A stretch of 64,000 nt of DNA from Paenibacillus sp. USDA918EY (GTDB taxonomy: Bacteria > Bacillota > Bacilli > Paenibacillales > Paenibacillaceae), in NCBI RefSeq assembly GCF_009870825.1, contig NZ_WTWY01000015.1, positions 94,399-158,398 on the forward strand, written 5' to 3'. The translations under genes were made by a program, and so were the position numbers. The number at the start of each line of letters is the position of its first letter. Position 1 is the stretch's first letter. Below the pieces are notes generated by a model. It saw nothing but the letters and a program-made list of their open reading frames with translations. It searched no databases and was not told the origin of the DNA. Positions 1-8,981 of the stretch are shown in pieces.

Positions 1-1
1 T

Positions 2-496
2 GAAACGGTCGCTTCCATCGTCAACCGCGGCGGTTTGCAGTCGATGATGTGGTCCGTTTCCCTGATCCTGATCGCGTTATCGCTTGGCGGATTGCTTCAG
101 CATTGCGGCGTGATCGAAGCTTTTTTCCGCAAGGCAATCCAGCCGCTGAAGAAGGGCAGCAGCATCGTCCTGATGACAGGGGCGTCTTCGATCGCGGTAA
201 ACGCGATGACGGGCGAGCAATATCTTTCGATCCTTTTACCCGGACAGATGTTCAAGGACGAATACGAGCGCAGAAACCTACCGGCCAAAACGCTGGCCAG
301 AACGCTCGAAGACTGCGGCACGCTCGTGAACCCGCTTGTCCCATGGGGCGTCAGCGGCGCCTTTTTTGCGGCTGCGCTGGGCGTTCCGGTGACCGAATAC
401 GTTCCATACGCAACCTTTTTGTGGGTCAGCCCGCTGTTTACGTTTGCTTTGGCGCTCATCCCGATGCTGCAGAAAAACTCGCTGGGTAAGCATTAA
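2..496 (+). CDS. nhaC: Na+/H+ antiporter, NhaC family (C-terminal part)
   Basis: This is the 3' part of a gene whose start lies before the window; the frame is open from base 2 and ends at TAA 494-496, giving 165 residues. The protein is hydrophobic. It carries the NhaC-like stretch with ASSIAVNAMTGEQYLSI, then a loop with LEDCGTLVNPLVPWGVSGAF, and a last membrane segment. The asparagine and proline rich LVNPLVPWG motif is typical of the NhaC ion-antiporter family, which exchanges Na+ for H+ at the cytoplasmic membrane. The ATG at 35 is internal and is not the real start. A hairpin follows at 566-592. Confidence 0.85.
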   Translation, partial: ETVASIVNRGGLQSMMWSVSLILIALSLGGLLQHCGVIEAFFRKAIQPLKKGSSIVLMTGASSIAVNAMTGEQYLSILLPGQMFKDEYERRNLPAKTLARTLEDCGTLVNPLVPWGVSGAFFAAALGVPVTEYVPYATFLWVSPLFTFALALIPMLQKNSLGKH

Positions 497-565
497 AAGG
501 TTCGGCGTAACCCGGCAAATCATCACCGCTTCGCGCACATAAGGTTTGGAGCCTTAGAGCATAGT

Positions 566-592
566 AAAAGCGATCCCTATAGGGGAGCTTTT
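566..592 (+). terminator. Probable terminator after nhaC
   Basis: AAAAGC pairs with GCTTTT around an inner TCCC/GGGG stem. The T run is short, so it may be a weak terminator. Confidence 0.45.
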
Positions 593-624
593 CAGAAACA
601 GGCAAAAAGAAGGGAGCATTGCTA

Positions 625-795
625 ATGGAAACGAACAAATATAAAGAAGCCGAAGCGGACCGCTTGAACTTTCACGATAAGACCGACGATGTCGTTCGGC
701 GCGAACCCGCCACGACCAATGTCGACGACGCCGTTGCGGCGATGACCTCGCATATCAATAAATACGACGTACCGGATGAGCTGGAAGAAAAATGA
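625..795 (+). CDS. Small hypothetical hydrophilic protein, 56 aa
   Basis: ATG 625 sits 8 nt after AGGGAG (611-616), and the frame ends at TGA 793-795. The 56-residue product is very polar, rich in D, E and K, with no membrane segment, cysteine or recognisable domain. It contains VDDAVAAMTSHINKYDVP and ends in LEEK. A good Shine-Dalgarno site and a terminator directly after the stop (803-842) argue that it is a real monocistronic small gene. I do not recognise the family and assign no function. Confidence 0.6.
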   Translation: METNKYKEAEADRLNFHDKTDDVVRREPATTNVDDAVAAMTSHINKYDVPDELEEK

Positions 796-802
796 CGAAT
801 GG

Positions 803-842
803 AAAAAAGCGCGCACAGGCCGACCTGCTGCGTGCTTTTTTT
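803..842 (+). terminator. Terminator after the 56-aa gene
   Basis: GCGCGCA pairs with TGCGTGC (one G-T wobble), preceded by an A run and followed by seven Ts: a typical intrinsic terminator. Confidence 0.75.
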
Positions 843-1002
843 GGGAACATACCGGCAGCTGATCGAACGACGAACCCCGCATTTTACGGAATCCGACCGA
901 TCCCGAGCCGAAGACCCGGGATGTTTCGGATCGCTTTGGATTTACAAATCGATCCATCTTCTGTAATCTAATAGAAATCGATTCTGGGGCGAAAGGAGCG
1001 TA

Positions 1003-1182
1003 ATGATGAGCGAGCAGGATGAACGTTACCGGGCGTTGGAAGAGCGTGTGGCCGACTTAGAGCAGCAGCTCTATGAATCGCGAAAGGGTTCCAAAGGTCT
1101 GCGCATCGTTTTGTACGTTATTTTTGGCATTTTTTTAGCTTTGATTTTACTGGGAATTTTGCAATTCGTATCGGCATCTTAA
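1003..1182 (+). CDS. Small single-span membrane protein, 59 aa
   Basis: Start ATG 1003 (or ATG 1006) follows AAAGGAG (992-998). Residues 1-35 form a charged heptad-like stretch, ERYRALEERVADLEQQLYES, which suggests a short coiled coil. Residues about 38-57 form one membrane helix (IVLYVIFGIFLALILLGILQF). The layout is a cytoplasmic coiled coil followed by a tail-type anchor. A terminator follows at 1223-1247, so the gene is probably transcribed alone. No family is recognised. Confidence 0.6.
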   Translation: MMSEQDERYRALEERVADLEQQLYESRKGSKGLRIVLYVIFGIFLALILLGILQFVSAS

Positions 1183-1222
1183 CGGCAGCGACGCAAGCCG
1201 ACCATATCATAACCATGCACTG

Positions 1223-1247
1223 AATCCTCCGTTTCGGGGGATTTTTT
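1223..1247 (+). terminator. Terminator
   Basis: AATCCTCC-gttt-CGGGGGATT followed by TTTT. Confidence 0.75.
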
Positions 1248-1361
1248 GTCGTTTTGGATAGAATCTATAGAATACAAACCTAAAACCTGAATTTCTCACC
1301 TCCCGTTGTCCGCCGATTCCCTGCATAATGGGTTCATACCAAACAAAAAGGGGAATAAACG

Positions 1362-2708
1362 ATGGCGAAAATGTCCAAATGGTTCAGCCTGGTAATGGCA
1401 GGCACGTTGGCCCTCAGTTTGACGGCATGCGGCGGAAGCAAATCGAGTGACGGCAGCGCTTCTTCGAATGCGGGGTCCGGCGGGGAAAAGACGGAAACGG
1501 TCAAGGAAAAAAACGTGACGATTACGTTCCAAAATATTTATCCGGATCCGACCGATCCGAAAAACAAGCTGATGAACAAGCTCGTCAAGCAATACGAAAC
1601 GGAGCATCCAAACATCAAGATCGAGCTTGATTCCCTCAATACCGACCAGCAAAAGCTGAAGCTGAAAACACAGGCGGCATCGAAGGAGGTTCCGGACATT
1701 ACCGTCGTGAACCCGGCCGCGCAAATGCAGCCATTCGTGGAAGCGAAGCTGCTGGCGCCGCTTGACGACATGCTGGATCAAAACGGGCTGCGGGGCACGT
1801 TCCAGGACGGGCTTCTCGACTGGTACAGCTTTGACGGCCATACCTACGCGGTGCCGGACGGCAACAACATCGGCGTGGTGTATTACAACAAAGAGCTTTT
1901 CGAAAAAGGAGGCGTCAACGTGCCGACGACGTTCGAGGACATGCTGGATGTCGTCAAAACGTTAAAACAAAAAGGCATCCAGCCGATGGCCATCGGCGAA
2001 AAAGATACGTGGACGGGATCGTTCCTTTTTATGAACATGCTGCTTCGCACCAACAACGGCCCGGGTTTTCTGAAAGACGTATTGGACAAAAAGAAAACGT
2101 TTGAAGACCCGGCGTTTAAGGAAGCGGTGGACGCGTTCCAAAACCTGATCCAAGCCGGCGCCTTCCAGGAGGGCGTGACGTCCTTCGACTACAACGCCGG
2201 CGAAAACTTGTTCAAAACCGGCAAAGCGGCCATGTATTTTATGGGCACTTGGGCGACGGGCGGCATCGAAACCTCATCCGTGAACGGAAAAGTCGGCGTC
2301 TTCAAGTTCCCGACGATCAACGGCAAAGGCAATCCGGACGAGTTTATGTTGGCGCCGGGAAGTGCGTTTGCGATCTCCGCGGACAGTAAGCATCTGGATG
2401 AAACGAAGGCGTTCCTGAACTGGTTCATGGTGAATTTCCCGAAAGAGGCGTTTGAAGCCAAAGGCGCAGTAGGGATCGGGCAAAAGGTGGACGGCGACTT
2501 CAAAGCCGCCGGATACTCCGATATGGCGATGGAAGTGCTCAACCTGTTTAAAGGGGTGAAAGGCGGGGACCTGGCGTTCGACAACACGATGAATCCGGGT
2601 ACGGCCCAGGCGCATCTCACCAGCATCCAAAACCTGTTCGTTCAGAAAAAGGACTCGGCCGAAGTTGCGAAGGAACATCAGGCAGCCTTTGAAGCGAACA
2701 ACAAATAA
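1362..2708 (+). CDS. Extracellular solute-binding lipoprotein of a carbohydrate ABC importer
   Basis: The 448-residue protein begins with a lipoprotein signal peptide; the lipobox LTAC ends at Cys23, so the mature protein should be lipid-anchored outside the membrane. A Ser/Gly/Lys linker leads to a family 1 solute-binding fold, with PDITVVNPAAQMQPFVEAKL, VPDGNNIGVVYYNKELFEKG and GKAAMYFMGTWATGG as typical segments. RBS AAGGGGAA lies just before ATG 1362. Two permease genes follow in the same direction, then a YesM/YesN-type sensor and regulator, the usual Paenibacillus arrangement for sugar or oligosaccharide uptake. The ATPase subunit is not encoded here and is probably supplied from elsewhere. 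The substrate cannot be read from the sequence. Confidence 0.93.
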   Translation: MAKMSKWFSLVMAGTLALSLTACGGSKSSDGSASSNAGSGGEKTETVKEKNVTITFQNIYPDPTDPKNKLMNKLVKQYETEHPNIKIELDSLNTDQQKLKLKTQAASKEVPDITVVNPAAQMQPFVEAKLLAPLDDMLDQNGLRGTFQDGLLDWYSFDGHTYAVPDGNNIGVVYYNKELFEKGGVNVPTTFEDMLDVVKTLKQKGIQPMAIGEKDTWTGSFLFMNMLLRTNNGPGFLKDVLDKKKTFEDPAFKEAVDAFQNLIQAGAFQEGVTSFDYNAGENLFKTGKAAMYFMGTWATGGIETSSVNGKVGVFKFPTINGKGNPDEFMLAPGSAFAISADSKHLDETKAFLNWFMVNFPKEAFEAKGAVGIGQKVDGDFKAAGYSDMAMEVLNLFKGVKGGDLAFDNTMNPGTAQAHLTSIQNLFVQKKDSAEVAKEHQAAFEANNK

Positions 2709-2802
2709 GATTGACGCTCAAGTGAAGGGAACGCGTGCTTTAGGCGGCATGCCGTTCCCTTCTGCTCCATAAAGACCAGCACCAATAGAGGAGGGGTTCG
2801 CC

Positions 2803-3693
2803 ATGAACGTGCTCAAGGTTTCCCGCATCACGATCGCCGCGTTTGTGCTGCCTTGCTTGATCATTTACGTAGGAATCGTGTTTGTTCCGATTCTCGTTTC
2901 GATGTACAGCGGACTGCTGGATTGGAACGGCATCGGGGAGTCCAGGTTCATCGGCTTCGAAAATTTCAAAAACCTGTTTTTTCATGATCCGGTCTTTTGG
3001 CCGTCCGTACGAAGAACGTTGATGTTCGCCGTTTTTTCGATGGCGGAAATTCCGGTTGCGCTGCTTGTGGCCATTTTGCTGAAACGATACATCCGCAGGC
3101 CGAATTTTCTTGTTTCCAGCTATTTTTTGCCTGTCATTTTGTCGGTCGTCGTCGTTGGCCAGTTGTGGAAAACGATCTACAACCCCGCGTCGATGGGCGG
3201 CATGCTGAATCAGGTGCTCCAGGCGGTCGGTCTCGGATCATGGGCCCATGAATGGCTTACCGATCCTTCGGTCGCGATGTTTTCGCTGTATTTCGTGGCG
3301 CTGTGGCAATACCTCGGTTACCATACGCTGATTCAATATACGGGGATTCTTAACGTTCCCGAAGAGATTTACGAGGCTGCGCGCATCGATGGCGCCGAAG
3401 GTTTTGCCGCCGACCGTTACATCACGTTCCCGAACATCATCCCGATTTTCAAAATATCGATCGTGCTGGCGTTTATCGGCTCGCTGCAGGCGTTCGACAT
3501 GGTGATGGTCATGACGGGGGGCGGACCCGCGCATGCGACCGACGTCATCTCGACCCATATGTACAACATGTCCTTTTTGTCCATGAAATACGGCTACGGC
3601 AGCTCGATCGCGGCGTTTTTGGTCGTCCTGTGCCTTGCCGCCACGTTCCTGATCAACCTCATATTCAACAAACTGGAGAAACGGTTTTCGTAA
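2803..3693 (+). CDS. Sugar ABC transporter permease, MalF/UgpA type
   Basis: This 296-residue membrane protein has about six hydrophobic helices. Near the C-terminus it carries the EAA loop, YEAARIDGAEGFAADRYITFPNI, which docks onto the ABC ATPase. GAGGAGGGG precedes ATG 2803. It lies 94 nt after the binding protein and 15 nt before a second permease, so the three form one importer operon. The short N-terminal region without a large periplasmic loop fits the CUT1 UgpA/LacF group rather than enteric MalF. Confidence 0.93.
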   Translation: MNVLKVSRITIAAFVLPCLIIYVGIVFVPILVSMYSGLLDWNGIGESRFIGFENFKNLFFHDPVFWPSVRRTLMFAVFSMAEIPVALLVAILLKRYIRRPNFLVSSYFLPVILSVVVVGQLWKTIYNPASMGGMLNQVLQAVGLGSWAHEWLTDPSVAMFSLYFVALWQYLGYHTLIQYTGILNVPEEIYEAARIDGAEGFAADRYITFPNIIPIFKISIVLAFIGSLQAFDMVMVMTGGGPAHATDVISTHMYNMSFLSMKYGYGSSIAAFLVVLCLAATFLINLIFNKLEKRFS

Positions 3694-3708
3694 AGGGGGA
3701 AAAACGCC

Positions 3709-4587
3709 ATGGATTCCAGCTCTGTCGTAACGTTGAACAAGCCGGCGGCCGCCGCCCGCCGCGGACGGTTTTCCATTCAGAAGACGATCGTCATCCTGCT
3801 TTTGTCCATCCTCGTGGTGACGCAGGTATACCCGCTGCTTTGGCTTGTGCTGTATTCGCTGAAAACAAACGAGGAGATTTTGTCGGGGAGCTTCTTTGCC
3901 CTGCCGCATGCGCCGCAGTGGAGCAATTACAGCGCGGCGCTTGAAGGGAATTATTTTCGGTATTTGCTGAACAGCTTGTTCGTCACGTCGGTGACGATGA
4001 TCACGGTCATTTTGCTGAGCTCGCTGTGCGCGTATGCGATCAGCCGGTTCCGGTGGCGCGGCGGGCAGGCCGTGATGCTGCTGTTCCTGATCGGGATGAT
4101 GATTCCGATGCAGGCGACGCTGCTGCCGCTGATGATCATTTTCAAGAACATTCACGTGCTGAACACGCATTTGTCGCTTATATTGCCTTACGTCGCTTTT
4201 TCGATGCCGATCGCGGTGTTTATTTTAAGCGGGTTCATGAAAACCATTCCGCACGAGATCGAAGAATCGGCCGTCATCGACGGCGCCAGCATCATCCGCA
4301 TTTTCCGCAGCATCATTTTGCCGGTGTCCGTGCCGCCCGTGATGACGGTGTGCATTTTGACTTTCATCAACATTTGGAACGAATACATTTTGGCGGCCAC
4401 GTTCATTTCATCGGAAAAGCTAAAAACGCTGCCGTTTGGCGTCAACAGCTTCGTCAGCCAATATTCCGTCAACTATGGCGCGATCGGAGCTTTTCTCGTG
4501 CTTGGCGCGCTTCCGGTCATCATCATTTACTTCCTCCTTGCCGACAAAATTACGCAGGGGATGGTGGCAGGCGCGGTCAAAGGTTAG
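3709..4587 (+). CDS. Sugar ABC transporter permease, MalG/UgpE type
   Basis: The 292-residue second permease of the importer starts at ATG 3709 after AAGGGGGAAAAACGCC. After a polar N-terminal tail it has six predicted helices and an EAA loop, IEESAVIDGASIIRIFRSII, followed by LPVSVPPVMTVCILTFINIWNEY, typical of the MalG partner of CUT1 transporters. It should pair with the product of the preceding gene to form the membrane channel. Confidence 0.93.
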   Translation: MDSSSVVTLNKPAAAARRGRFSIQKTIVILLLSILVVTQVYPLLWLVLYSLKTNEEILSGSFFALPHAPQWSNYSAALEGNYFRYLLNSLFVTSVTMITVILLSSLCAYAISRFRWRGGQAVMLLFLIGMMIPMQATLLPLMIIFKNIHVLNTHLSLILPYVAFSMPIAVFILSGFMKTIPHEIEESAVIDGASIIRIFRSIILPVSVPPVMTVCILTFINIWNEYILAATFISSEKLKTLPFGVNSFVSQYSVNYGAIGAFLVLGALPVIIIYFLLADKITQGMVAGAVKG

Positions 4588-4671
4588 TCTGTAAAAAACG
4601 TACGGAACAAGCGGAGCGTATGCTAAAATGGTCACGAAATGTCGAATGCTTGAAAGGGGGACGTTACGTCC

Positions 4672-6468
4672 GTGAGACGCTTCCGATCCATACGCAGCCG
4701 CTTGTTCCTGCTTTTTATGGGATGCATGACGGGTATTTTGATTTTGATGAGCTTCCTCTATTACAATCGGACGTTATCGATCATCCACACGAAGGTGAGC
4801 GACATCGCCGAAAAAAACATTTCCCAGACCGCGGGTCTTTTTAACCTGATGCTGCAAGGCTACAACAGCTTGTCCAAGTCGCTGAACAGCAATTACGAGC
4901 TTACCCGCCTGCTCCAGGAGAAGTCGTCCAATCCGGCGGTTTCGATTATCAATGAACGGACCATTACAAATATTATCGGAGCAGCCTATTATTCGCGGGA
5001 CGACGTGCTGGGCATCCACATTTTATCGAAGGACGGCAAGGTGTACAGCTACGAAAGGCAGTTCGCCGGCGTCATCGACAACAATTACGCGCAGACCGAA
5101 TGGTACAAAAAGCTGGGGGAATCTTCCGGCAACATGGTCTGGCTCGGACTTTACCCGGGTTCGCCGATCAACACGATGCAGCCCCAGAAGCGGGTGTTCG
5201 TGTTCGGGCGCAAGCTGTACGATCTGGATAACCACAAAGAGATCGGGATGTTGATGATCGAAACGAACCCGTCGCCAATCATGGAAGCGCTATCGAACGT
5301 AAGCATCAGTCCCGGAACTCAGGTTTACATTGTGGACGATGACGGCAAAATCATCGCTTCCTCCGAGCAAAAGGGAACGAAACGCCCGGAGCTGGAAAAG
5401 CTGCCGAAACCTTCGGAGGACGAAAAAATCGTGGCGGACGGCACCTCGAAAGAATTGATCGTCGCGGCGAACGCGTCGCTGGCCGGATGGACCATCTACG
5501 GCTTGACACCCAAAAAAGACATCCAGGCGGAGGTTTACCGGACAACGAAATTTCTCATCGTCGTCGTGCTTGTGCTCATTATTTTGTCCACGGTGCTGGC
5601 TTCGATCGTGTCGCGGAACATTGCGTCCCCGCTGAAGCTTTTGATCCGGGAGATGAAAAAGGTGGAGATGGGGAACTTCAGCGGATCCGTGAACGTCGAT
5701 TCCTTCGAGGAAATCAACAGCCTGGTCTCCTCGTTTAACCGGATGGTGCACCGCATGGACGAGCTGATCGAAACGATCAAAGCGTCGACGGTCAGCGAAA
5801 AAAACGCGCAGCTGCAAGCGCTGCAGGCGCAGGTCAATCCTCATTTTCTCTACAACACGCTGGACATGATCTATTGGATGCTGGACGAGCAGGAAAATGA
5901 ACGGCTAAGCAGGGTTGTCCTGGCGCTCTCGCAAATGTTCCGGTACAGCAGCAACTGGGAGGAAGCGGCCCGAACGACGCTTGGGCGCGAGCTGGAGCAA
6001 ATCCGCCATTATTTGACCATCATCGAAACGAGGCTTGGCGGAAGGCTGCAAACGGAGATTGCCGCGGATGAAAAGTGGATGAACGCCCCTCTTCCCAAAA
6101 TGACGATCCAGCCCATCATCGAAAATGCGGTCAAATACGGCCTGGAGCCGAAGGAAGGCGTCGGCCTGCTGAAAGTGAGTACGGAGGTCCGGGAAAAAAA
6201 GCTGCTGATCAAAATCGAAGACAACGGGATGGGCATGGACGGCGAAACGCTGAAAAGGGTGAGGGAGACGATGGCAGCGAAACATCAGCGGGATGCGGGC
6301 GCCAAAGATGTGGGGCCAAGGCGCGGCATCGGGCTTCGAAACGTTCATGACCGCCTTGTCATGATGTTCGGCGAAACTTACGGGCTGCGCGTCGAGAGCG
6401 AGTTGATGCACGGCACGACGGTGGTCGTCGCCATTCCGATTCCGGCAGAAGGGGAGGGTGAAGGATGA
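4672..6468 (+). CDS. Membrane sensor histidine kinase, YesM family
   Basis: The GTG start at 4672 follows GAAAGGGGG (4652-4660). The 598-residue protein has a first membrane helix at about residues 9-29, an extracellular Cache-like sensor region to about 290, a second helix at about 292-314 and a HAMP segment. The His-kinase (LytS/YesM) region has the phospho-acceptor in QVNPHFLYNTLDMIYW (His391). The HATPase domain has an N box in PIIENAVKYGLEP and the glycine motif GIGLRNVHDRL. It overlaps the next gene by 4 nt (ATGA), so kinase and regulator are translationally coupled. It probably senses the sugar handled by the upstream importer and controls that operon; this is inferred from gene order. 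Confidence 0.93.
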   Translation: MRRFRSIRSRLFLLFMGCMTGILILMSFLYYNRTLSIIHTKVSDIAEKNISQTAGLFNLMLQGYNSLSKSLNSNYELTRLLQEKSSNPAVSIINERTITNIIGAAYYSRDDVLGIHILSKDGKVYSYERQFAGVIDNNYAQTEWYKKLGESSGNMVWLGLYPGSPINTMQPQKRVFVFGRKLYDLDNHKEIGMLMIETNPSPIMEALSNVSISPGTQVYIVDDDGKIIASSEQKGTKRPELEKLPKPSEDEKIVADGTSKELIVAANASLAGWTIYGLTPKKDIQAEVYRTTKFLIVVVLVLIILSTVLASIVSRNIASPLKLLIREMKKVEMGNFSGSVNVDSFEEINSLVSSFNRMVHRMDELIETIKASTVSEKNAQLQALQAQVNPHFLYNTLDMIYWMLDEQENERLSRVVLALSQMFRYSSNWEEAARTTLGRELEQIRHYLTIIETRLGGRLQTEIAADEKWMNAPLPKMTIQPIIENAVKYGLEPKEGVGLLKVSTEVREKKLLIKIEDNGMGMDGETLKRVRETMAAKHQRDAGAKDVGPRRGIGLRNVHDRLVMMFGETYGLRVESELMHGTTVVVAIPIPAEGEGEG

Positions 6469-7658
6469 ACATATTGGTCGTGGACGACGAAAGCGTAATC
6501 CGGGAAGGCATCAAACGCACGATCCGCAGGGCGTTTCCGGAGCACGGCGTGCAATTGGCGGAAGGACCGGACGAAGCGGCGCGGATACTCCGCGGCGGTC
6601 AAATCGACGTCGTGTTGACGGACATCTTGATGCCGGGCATGACCGGGCTGGAGCTGATGCAGCTGTCGAGAAGCAGTTATCCGCACGTGAAATGGGTCAT
6701 TATCTCCGCCTATTCCGAATTCGCTTATGCCAAAGAAGCGGTAAGGCTCGGGGCTAAAGATTATATGCTGAAACCGATCGGAAAGGATACGCTTATTTCC
6801 ATGATCGCGCAGCTCGGGGAGGAGGTGGAGCGGGACGCCGAACAGGAGCAGGAGGCGAAAATGCTTCACAGCAGCCTGAAGTTTTTGCGGGAGGCGGTTT
6901 TTCAGCGTTGGGCGGCGGGGCTGGACATCGGGAATATGGATATCGCCCCGTTTGTGGAAAAGCATTCCCGGTTCCATCTGGTCCTCGTGAAAATGGAAAG
7001 CGACGAAGCCGTTCATCTCGAGCATTTTATCGTCGAAAACGTGATGACCGAGCTTATCGAACGATACGGGGAAGGTTTTGTTGCAAGTCTGGACGGGAAA
7101 AGCCTGCTGGGACTCGTCACCGCGGAATCGCAGGACGGGGCGAGGCGATTGAACGATGAGCTGCGGCAGCATCTGAAGCAATACGTGAAGGTTCCGTTCC
7201 AAATTCAGCTGTCCGAAGAAATGAACGATTTCAACGGCATTCCGGCGATGATCCGGCGCATGGGACGGAACTCCGGCGCGCTTGAATTCGAATATTACGC
7301 ACCGGGAGGCAACCGGGCCGTCGAAGTAGCCGTTCAATACATACGGGCCCATTACAATACGGACGTCACGCTGGAAAAGGTCGCTTCCATCGTCTTTTTG
7401 AATCCGGCGTATTTAAGCCAGGTTTTTAAGCAAAAAACGGGGAGCGGGTTCAAGGAATACGTCACCGCGCTGCGCATGGAAAAGGCGGCGGAGCTGTTGG
7501 CGCATACGCAGCTTAAGCTGGCGGACATCGCCGAAAAAATCGGTTACCAGGACGTAAAGCATTTCACCCAGGTTTTCCGCAAGCGAATGAACATGACTCC
7601 GACGGAATATCGCCAGCAATTTGGGAGGGAAGCCGGATTGAATCGGATTTGCCCGTAA
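6465..7658 (+). CDS. AraC-type response regulator, YesN family
   Basis: ATG 6465 overlaps the kinase stop. The 397-residue protein has a receiver domain at residues 1-120 with acidic pocket D7/D8, phosphorylatable Asp53 (LTDILMPG) and Lys in MLKPIG. A variable linker follows. At about residues 290-390 there are two helix-turn-helix motifs of the AraC/XylS kind (LEKVASIVFLNPAYLSQVFK and LADIAEKIGYQDVKHFTQVF). The linker is on the short side for YesN proteins. It is the cognate regulator of the YesM-type kinase and probably activates the importer operon. Confidence 0.93.
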   Translation: MNILVVDDESVIREGIKRTIRRAFPEHGVQLAEGPDEAARILRGGQIDVVLTDILMPGMTGLELMQLSRSSYPHVKWVIISAYSEFAYAKEAVRLGAKDYMLKPIGKDTLISMIAQLGEEVERDAEQEQEAKMLHSSLKFLREAVFQRWAAGLDIGNMDIAPFVEKHSRFHLVLVKMESDEAVHLEHFIVENVMTELIERYGEGFVASLDGKSLLGLVTAESQDGARRLNDELRQHLKQYVKVPFQIQLSEEMNDFNGIPAMIRRMGRNSGALEFEYYAPGGNRAVEVAVQYIRAHYNTDVTLEKVASIVFLNPAYLSQVFKQKTGSGFKEYVTALRMEKAAELLAHTQLKLADIAEKIGYQDVKHFTQVFRKRMNMTPTEYRQQFGREAGLNRICP

Positions 7659-7699
7659 TGATTGACCGTAATATGCTGAAGTTTGATCTTATAGTCGAT

Positions 7700-7727
7700 G
7701 CCTTGCCGTTCAAGCGGCAGGGCTTTT
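7700..7727 (+). terminator. Terminator after the YesMN operon
   Basis: GCCTTGCCG pairs with CGGCAGGGC (one wobble) and is followed by TTTT. Confidence 0.7.
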
Positions 7728-7795
7728 CGCTGTGTGCTTATGCCAGTTGGGAAATCCGCTTCAGTGCGGATTTGTCAGCTTAAGAAGACTGCTTA

Positions 7796-7824
7796 TTGCC
7801 AAATGGGAACAGATGTTCTATAAT
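7796..7824 (+). promoter_or_regulatory. Sigma-A promoter of the serine hydrolase gene
   Basis: TTGCCA (7796-7801), 17 nt spacer, then perfect TATAAT (7819-7824). Transcription would begin near 7831, only a few bases before ATG 7834. This is one reason to prefer the downstream ATG 7876. Confidence 0.75.
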
Positions 7825-7875
7825 TGAATTATTATGATGCAAAGCGTTTGGGGCACACAAGGGGGAATCGTCATC

Positions 7876-8916
7876 ATGGATAGATGGAACGTCGGGGAGC
7901 GCATGCGGAAGGATCGGATCCCTGGATTAAGCATCGCTTTCATTGAAGATGGCCGAATCGTTTCTCGCGAATGTAGGGGAGAACGGACTGCCGGGAGCGG
8001 AGAACCTGTCGGCGAGAGTACGATGTTTAATGCCTGTTCCATCAGCAAATTTGCGGCGGGCATGTTAGCCCTTCTTTTGGTAGAGGAACGCGTCCTACAT
8101 TTGGACCAAGCGGTGAACCAACAGCTTCTGTCATGGCGGGTACCCGATCATCCCGAGTTTGATTCCGGCGATGTTACGCTCCGCAGGCTGCTCGGCCATC
8201 AAGGCGGATTTGCCGATCCTGACGGAAGTTTCGGTACATACGGCAAAACGCTAGGGACTCCATCCATGGCGGAATTGTTGAAAGGTTTGACGCCCTATCG
8301 GCAGCAGCCCGCTGCGTTGGCAGCAAAGCCAGGAAGCCGGTTCATATACTCGGATACGGGGTTTTGCATCCTTCAGCTGCTGATCGAAGAGGCGACAGGG
8401 GAAGCCTGGGATAAACTCATGCGCACCAAAATATTCGAGCCGCTGCAGATGGCAAACAGCCGTTTCGTAACGAACGCGTCCGAAATTCGGAACGGATCGG
8501 CGGCAGGGCATAACAAACGCGGAATCCGGCTGGAAGGTTACCCCATCTATCCTTTTGCCGCGGCTGCCGGTTTGTGGTCAACGCCGACGGACCTGGCTTT
8601 GTTGATGGACGAGCTTATGTTTTCGCTGCAGGGGAAAGGAAAACTGGGCATTTCCGCGGAGACGGCTCGAGAAATGATCAAGCCGCAAGGCGGCTTTAAA
8701 TGGGCTGGACTTGGCGTATTTATGGAAGATTCGAACGGAGAATTGGAGCTAAGCTCTCTGGGATGGGGAGAAGGTTTTCAATGCATGATGACCGCTTATC
8801 CCGGGAAAGGCAGGGGAGCGGTGCTGATGATGAACGCGGATCCGGGAGTGCATCAAACGGACAGCTTGCTCGGATATATCGCAAACATGTGGCAGCAGGA
8901 GAATTCCGGCGCATAA
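7876..8916 (+). CDS. Serine hydrolase, class C beta-lactamase / PBP-like family
   Basis: I chose ATG 7876 because AAGGGGG lies 10 nt upstream; an in-frame ATG at 7834 is almost at the transcription start and has no RBS. The 346-residue protein has the S-x-x-K nucleophile motif SISK (Ser55, Lys58), the tyrosine motif in FIYSDTGFC and a late SLGWGEGF segment where the third motif is expected. No signal peptide is visible, so it may be cytoplasmic. This matches the serine hydrolase family that includes class C beta-lactamases, esterases and D-aminopeptidases. The true substrate is unknown and antibiotic resistance should not be assumed. Confidence 0.85.
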   Translation: MDRWNVGERMRKDRIPGLSIAFIEDGRIVSRECRGERTAGSGEPVGESTMFNACSISKFAAGMLALLLVEERVLHLDQAVNQQLLSWRVPDHPEFDSGDVTLRRLLGHQGGFADPDGSFGTYGKTLGTPSMAELLKGLTPYRQQPAALAAKPGSRFIYSDTGFCILQLLIEEATGEAWDKLMRTKIFEPLQMANSRFVTNASEIRNGSAAGHNKRGIRLEGYPIYPFAAAAGLWSTPTDLALLMDELMFSLQGKGKLGISAETAREMIKPQGGFKWAGLGVFMEDSNGELELSSLGWGEGFQCMMTAYPGKGRGAVLMMNADPGVHQTDSLLGYIANMWQQENSGA

Positions 8917-8919
8917 AAT

Positions 8920-8957
8920 ACAAGCCCTTGTTCTCCTGAAAAAGAACAAGGGCTTGT
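8920..8957. terminator. Bidirectional terminator between the hydrolase gene and lexA
   Basis: ACAAGCCCTTGTTCT and AGAACAAGGGCTTGT form a perfect 15-bp stem with an 8-nt loop between two convergent genes. A/T-rich flanks allow it to work on both strands. Confidence 0.85.
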
Positions 8958-8981
8958 CCGTTGATGAATCCAAAAAAAGGA

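Noticed and set aside
35..37. ATG as start of the first gene
   Set aside because: The frame is open upstream to base 2 with matching antiporter sequence, so this methionine is internal to a truncated gene.
3238..4170. A 310-codon minus-strand frame over the permease genes
   Set aside because: It covers two well-supported permeases in the opposite strand and encodes an Arg/His/Gln-rich product typical of shadow frames.
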